Positions 4,865 through 7,057 of a stretch of DNA of 7,057 nucleotides are shown here, piece after piece; positions within the stretch are counted from its first letter, which is position 1; each line of letters opens with the position of its first letter. Made by a program: the position numbers and the translations under genes. Source of the DNA: Desulfamplus sp. (GTDB lineage: Bacteria > Desulfobacterota > Desulfobacteria > Desulfobacterales > Desulfobacteraceae); the NCBI GenBank assembly GCA_015233755.1, contig JADFXA010000114.1, positions 1 to 7,057 on the forward strand, read 5' to 3'. The notes under the pieces are model-generated. The model was not told where the DNA came from. It saw nothing but the letters and a program-made list of their open reading frames with translations, and made no database searches.

Positions 4865-5467
4865 ATGAGAAAAGCACTGATCGCATTAGCACTTTGTTGT
4901 TTTCTGGTTGTGGGTAGTTCCTTTGTGGCAAAATCATTTGCAGCACAGACAGACCCACCAGCTGTTTCAGAACATGCAGCTCATTCAAAACAAGAAGCAT
5001 CTACAACACAGGCTCCTGATGACACGAGCAAAAATCTTCAAATGATGCAGGAGCATATTGACAAGATGCGCGCTCAAATGGAGAAAATCAAAGCAACCAC
5101 CGATCCCCAAGAACGCCAAAAATTGATGGAAGTGTATATGACAACTATGATGGATAGTATGAAAATGCTGAAAAGTCTGCCTGGTTGCAAGATGATGTCT
5201 GAGAAAAAAGGCATGATGGGAATGATGTCCAAGGGTGAAAAAATGTCCGAGGGAAAAATGGCTGAAGGTAAGATGGATAATAATAAAAAAACTATGTCTG
5301 AAGGAAAAGGTACGATGGGTGGTATGATGTCTGGGGGACATGGAATGATGGGTATGGAAGATATGATGAAGTGTCATAAAATGATGGAAAAAAAGAGTGC
5401 AATGATGCAAAGTATGGTTGAAGGCCTCATTGAATCTTCGCAAATAATGTTACAGATGAAGAAATAA
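4865..5467 (+). CDS. Secreted methionine-rich protein, probable copper/silver binder
   Basis: A 200-residue exported protein that I cannot assign to a named family. Residues 1-26 form a signal peptide (MRK start, core ALIALALCCFLVVG, cleavage near SFA/A). The mature N-terminus has a small His patch (EHAAHS, 36-41). Residues 55-105 look helical, with Met at many a/d-like spacings. Residues 110-168 are low-complexity, with repeated MMGMM, SEGKM/AEGKM and MMSGGHGMMGM units. A second helical segment (165-199) contains KCHKMM. By my count about 36 residues are Met (18 percent), with H159, H171, C108 and C170 as further potential ligands. Such Met-x-x-Met/MM motifs are known Cu(I)/Ag(I) sites in periplasmic copper proteins; binding here is inferred. 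GGAG at 4856-4859 supports the ATG. It heads the operon with the next two genes, 65 bp before the second. It lacks a clear LTXXQ motif. Confidence 0.82.
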   Translation: MRKALIALALCCFLVVGSSFVAKSFAAQTDPPAVSEHAAHSKQEASTTQAPDDTSKNLQMMQEHIDKMRAQMEKIKATTDPQERQKLMEVYMTTMMDSMKMLKSLPGCKMMSEKKGMMGMMSKGEKMSEGKMAEGKMDNNKKTMSEGKGTMGGMMSGGHGMMGMEDMMKCHKMMEKKSAMMQSMVEGLIESSQIMLQMKK

Positions 5468-5481
5468 TATTTCCAATGACA

Positions 5482-5508
5482 AGGGATATGGTTACGTATC
5501 ATATCCCT
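5482..5508 (+). repeat. Intra-operon hairpin between the Met-rich and duplicated-domain genes
   Basis: AGGGATATG (5482-5490) pairs perfectly with CATATCCCT (5500-5508). A G-U and a U-A pair extend the stem to 11 bp around a 5-base loop. It starts 15 bases after the upstream stop. AATTATTAAAAA rather than a T run follows, so it is unlikely to be an intrinsic terminator. It could be an mRNA-stability or processing element that sets unequal expression of the two genes. Confidence 0.5.
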
Positions 5509-5532
5509 AATTATTAAAAAGGAGGGAATGCC

Positions 5533-6360
5533 ATGCAAAAAAAATATTTGATCATCAGCATCTATTTTCTTTTAATCTGGTCTGCTTCAACATTTCCAAT
5601 TGCAATTGCTCAAAATGCGCATTCACAGCATGAAGTTCATTCTGACGCTACAGCAGAAAAATCTTTTAAGGCAGAGCTCTCTGTTCCTGATGGAATAAAA
5701 CAGGAAGAACCTTTTAAGATAAAAATTTTCATCAAAGATGATAAAGGAGAGACTGTTTCTGATTTCGATATGTTTCAGGAAAAACTGATGCATCTTATTC
5801 TGGTCAGCAATGATCTTCTTTTTTTCAGCCATCTTCACCCTGAGTATCAGGGAAACGGCTATTTTTTGACAGATGCAACTTTGCCATCTGCAGGAGGCTA
5901 CACTTTATTTTGTGATTATAAACCTTCAGGAGATAAAGAACAGCTTTCCGTGCTGCAACTCGGAATAAAAGGTGAAGCAAAACCATCAAATAGTACGGAT
6001 ATAATAACAAGAGAAAAACTTATTGACGATATTAAGGTGAGTTTGAGCTTCTCGCCTGAGACAGTAAAAGCTAATAAAGAGACAAATATTATATTTGATT
6101 TAAAGCAGGCTCTTGATAACACCTCTGTAAAAGGATTGAAGCCATATCTTGGAGAAAAAGGACATCTGGTAATAATCAAAAAATCGCCAGTATTTACAAG
6201 CAAAAGCTATATTCATGCCCATGCAATGAAAGGAGGAGAAGATTCAAAAATAGAATTTATGACATCTTTTCCTGAGCCTGGTTTGTACAAAATGTGGTGT
6301 CAGTTTGATAATAAAGGTAAGATTATGGTTGCTGATTTCTGGATTACCGTTAAACATTAA
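5533..6360 (+). CDS. Secreted two-domain protein with duplicated H...HxH...C pattern, probable metal handling
   Basis: Exported 275-residue protein that I can place only loosely, among YtkA/FixH-like or cupredoxin-like beta-sandwich secreted proteins. Residues 1-26 are a signal peptide (cleavage after IAIA), followed by a His-rich spacer (H30, H33, H36). The first half (about 44-147) carries KLMHLILVS (H87), FSHLHPEYQGNGYF (H100, H102), a P-x-AGGYTLF turn and FCDYKP (C127). The second half (about 165-273) repeats the order: GHLVII (H211), YIHAHAM (H228, H230), FPEPGLYKMW and WCQFD (C256). It therefore looks like an internal duplication, each half having one His, one HxH and one Cys. A copper or other soft-metal role is inferred from these residues and the Met-rich neighbour. 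GGAGG at 5521-5525, seven bases before the ATG, is strong. It is followed after 12 bp by the methyltransferase gene. Confidence 0.8.
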   Translation: MQKKYLIISIYFLLIWSASTFPIAIAQNAHSQHEVHSDATAEKSFKAELSVPDGIKQEEPFKIKIFIKDDKGETVSDFDMFQEKLMHLILVSNDLLFFSHLHPEYQGNGYFLTDATLPSAGGYTLFCDYKPSGDKEQLSVLQLGIKGEAKPSNSTDIITREKLIDDIKVSLSFSPETVKANKETNIIFDLKQALDNTSVKGLKPYLGEKGHLVIIKKSPVFTSKSYIHAHAMKGGEDSKIEFMTSFPEPGLYKMWCQFDNKGKIMVADFWITVKH

Positions 6361-6372
6361 GGATAGATATTT

Positions 6373-6996
6373 ATGAACTCAAATAGCAAACATTGGGATG
6401 ATATTTTTTCTAAAACGGAAGATGAAAAGATGGGATGGTATGAAAAAGATACCTCTCAAACTTTTAATTTATTGCAGAAAATTCCTGATTGGGAAAAAGC
6501 TACGGTTTTTATCCCTGGTGCTGGAACATCTATTCTCATAGATGAGCTTCTTTCCAAAGGGCTTAAGCTCATTCTTAATGACATTAGCAGCGAAGCATTA
6601 AATAAGGTAAAGAATAGGTTGCAAGGACAATATGAAAAAATTGATTGGCTTTGCCATGATATTGCTCAACCCATCAAAGAGTCTATACCTAAAGTTGATA
6701 TATGGATAGACAGGGCTGTTTTGCATTTTCTAACCAAGGAAGAGGATATTAAAGGGTATTTTGATAACTTAAAATCACTACTTAAATCCGGTGGTCATGC
6801 CATATTTGCAGAATTTTCAATTACAGGGGCTACTAAATGTGCTGGTTTGACTGTTCATAGGTACTCTGTAGATGAATTGGTTCAAAATCTTGGACAATCT
6901 TTTAAATTGGTGTCAGATTTTGAGTATACATACATAAATCCTTTTGGTGTTCAAAGACCATATATCTACGCTCTCTTAAAAAGAGAGCAATATTAG
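6373..6996 (+). CDS. Class I SAM-dependent methyltransferase, substrate unknown
   Basis: Cytoplasmic methyltransferase-fold protein of 207 residues without a signal peptide. It opens with HWDDIFSKTEDEKMGWYEKD (7-26), like the W-D-x-x-(Y/F)...W(Y/F) start common in small methyltransferases of this type. Motif I is VFIPGAGTSIL (45-55), with Pro-Gly-Ala-Gly in place of the usual acidic-x-Gly-x-Gly. The acidic end of strand 2 is D70 in LILNDIS. CHDIAQP (94-100) and DIWIDRAVLHFL (109-120) match post-motif II and motif IV positions, and HAIFAEFS (142-149) is strand 5. The conserved-looking KCAGLTVHRYS (155-165) follows. Length is normal. AAGGA at 6359-6363 overlaps the upstream stop codon, which suggests translational coupling to the exported metal-handling protein. 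Whether the substrate is a small molecule, a metalloid or a protein cannot be told. Confidence 0.85.
   Translation: MNSNSKHWDDIFSKTEDEKMGWYEKDTSQTFNLLQKIPDWEKATVFIPGAGTSILIDELLSKGLKLILNDISSEALNKVKNRLQGQYEKIDWLCHDIAQPIKESIPKVDIWIDRAVLHFLTKEEDIKGYFDNLKSLLKSGGHAIFAEFSITGATKCAGLTVHRYSVDELVQNLGQSFKLVSDFEYTYINPFGVQRPYIYALLKREQY
6970..6988. repeat. Small hairpin at the 3' end of the methyltransferase gene
   Basis: GCTCTCTT (6970-6977) and AAGAGAGC (6981-6988) pair perfectly around AAA, inside the last codons of the methyltransferase gene. AATATTAG rather than a T run follows, so it is not a typical intrinsic terminator. It could protect the transcript's 3' end or form part of a weak terminator. The remaining bases to 7057 show no further gene. 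Confidence 0.4.
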
Positions 6997-7057
6997 TGAA
7001 ACACCGAAAAGCAATCTTAGATAAAGATACATTGTAAAGATCAATATATGGATTAAA

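Noticed and set aside
4985..5443. 152-codon minus-strand reading frame, very His/Phe-rich
   Set aside because: It is the antisense of the Met-rich gene: ATG codons read backwards as CAT (His). No ribosome site or signal supports it, and the plus-strand gene has a signal peptide and a Shine-Dalgarno.
6996..7037. GTG-started frame overlapping the methyltransferase stop
   Set aside because: It runs only 13 codons to TAA and has no ribosome site.
1..7057. CRISPR array, tRNA/rRNA genes, insertion sequence or prophage signals
   Set aside because: No regularly spaced repeats, cloverleaf, rRNA segments, transposase or integrase frames, or terminal repeats were seen on either strand.

Overview
This is a 7-kb AT-rich stretch (roughly one third G+C by eye) of a Gram-negative bacterial chromosome. 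Four predicted secreted proteins are of periplasmic metal-handling type, and one gene encodes a transmembrane chemoreceptor, so the cell is diderm and probably motile. A perfect FNR-type box suggests oxygen- or redox-linked control. The sequence does not fix the taxon. A low-GC anaerobic or microaerophilic lineage, such as Nitrospirota or a former deltaproteobacterium, would fit, but this is only a guess.

Layout. (1) 22-1710 (+): methyl-accepting chemotaxis protein with a four-helix-bundle type sensor, HAMP domain and a complete signalling hairpin. (2) 1880-2335 (+): half-size DMT permease of the YdcZ (DUF606) family. (3) 2424-3362 (+): amidohydrolase-2 family metal-dependent enzyme with a TTG start and all metal-ligand positions present. 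A 13-bp stem hairpin (3408-3443) closes this side and lies between convergent genes. (4) Minus strand, 4436 to 3468: a ZraP-like Spy/CpxP-superfamily protein with a Met/His/Cys-rich tail, followed by a 79-residue secreted Gly/His/Asn-rich peptide. (5) 4437-4864: a 428-bp divergent control region with no gene, dense in repeats and promoter-like sites. (6) Plus strand, 4865-6996: a secreted Met-rich protein (about 36 Met in 200 residues), a secreted protein made of two similar halves that each carry an H...HxH...C pattern, and a SAM-dependent methyltransferase 12 bp behind it.

The core of interest is the divergent block 3468-6996. It encodes four exported proteins rich in soft or borderline metal ligands (Met, His, Cys) but no efflux pump, P-type ATPase, oxidase or two-component regulator within the window. 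The ZraP-like gene has a candidate sigma-54 promoter (GG-N10-GC spacing, one mismatch to the consensus hexamer). An exact 16-bp inverted repeat lies about 160 bp upstream of its predicted start, where an enhancer for an NtrC-type activator would sit. The opposite operon has a consensus FNR box in its promoter region. The inference is a periplasmic metal-sequestration or chaperone system (copper, zinc or silver) with two arms under separate envelope-stress/metal and redox inputs. The families are known, but the combination and the promoter layout merit a closer look. The chemoreceptor, YdcZ permease and amidohydrolase look like ordinary neighbours with no visible link to metal handling.
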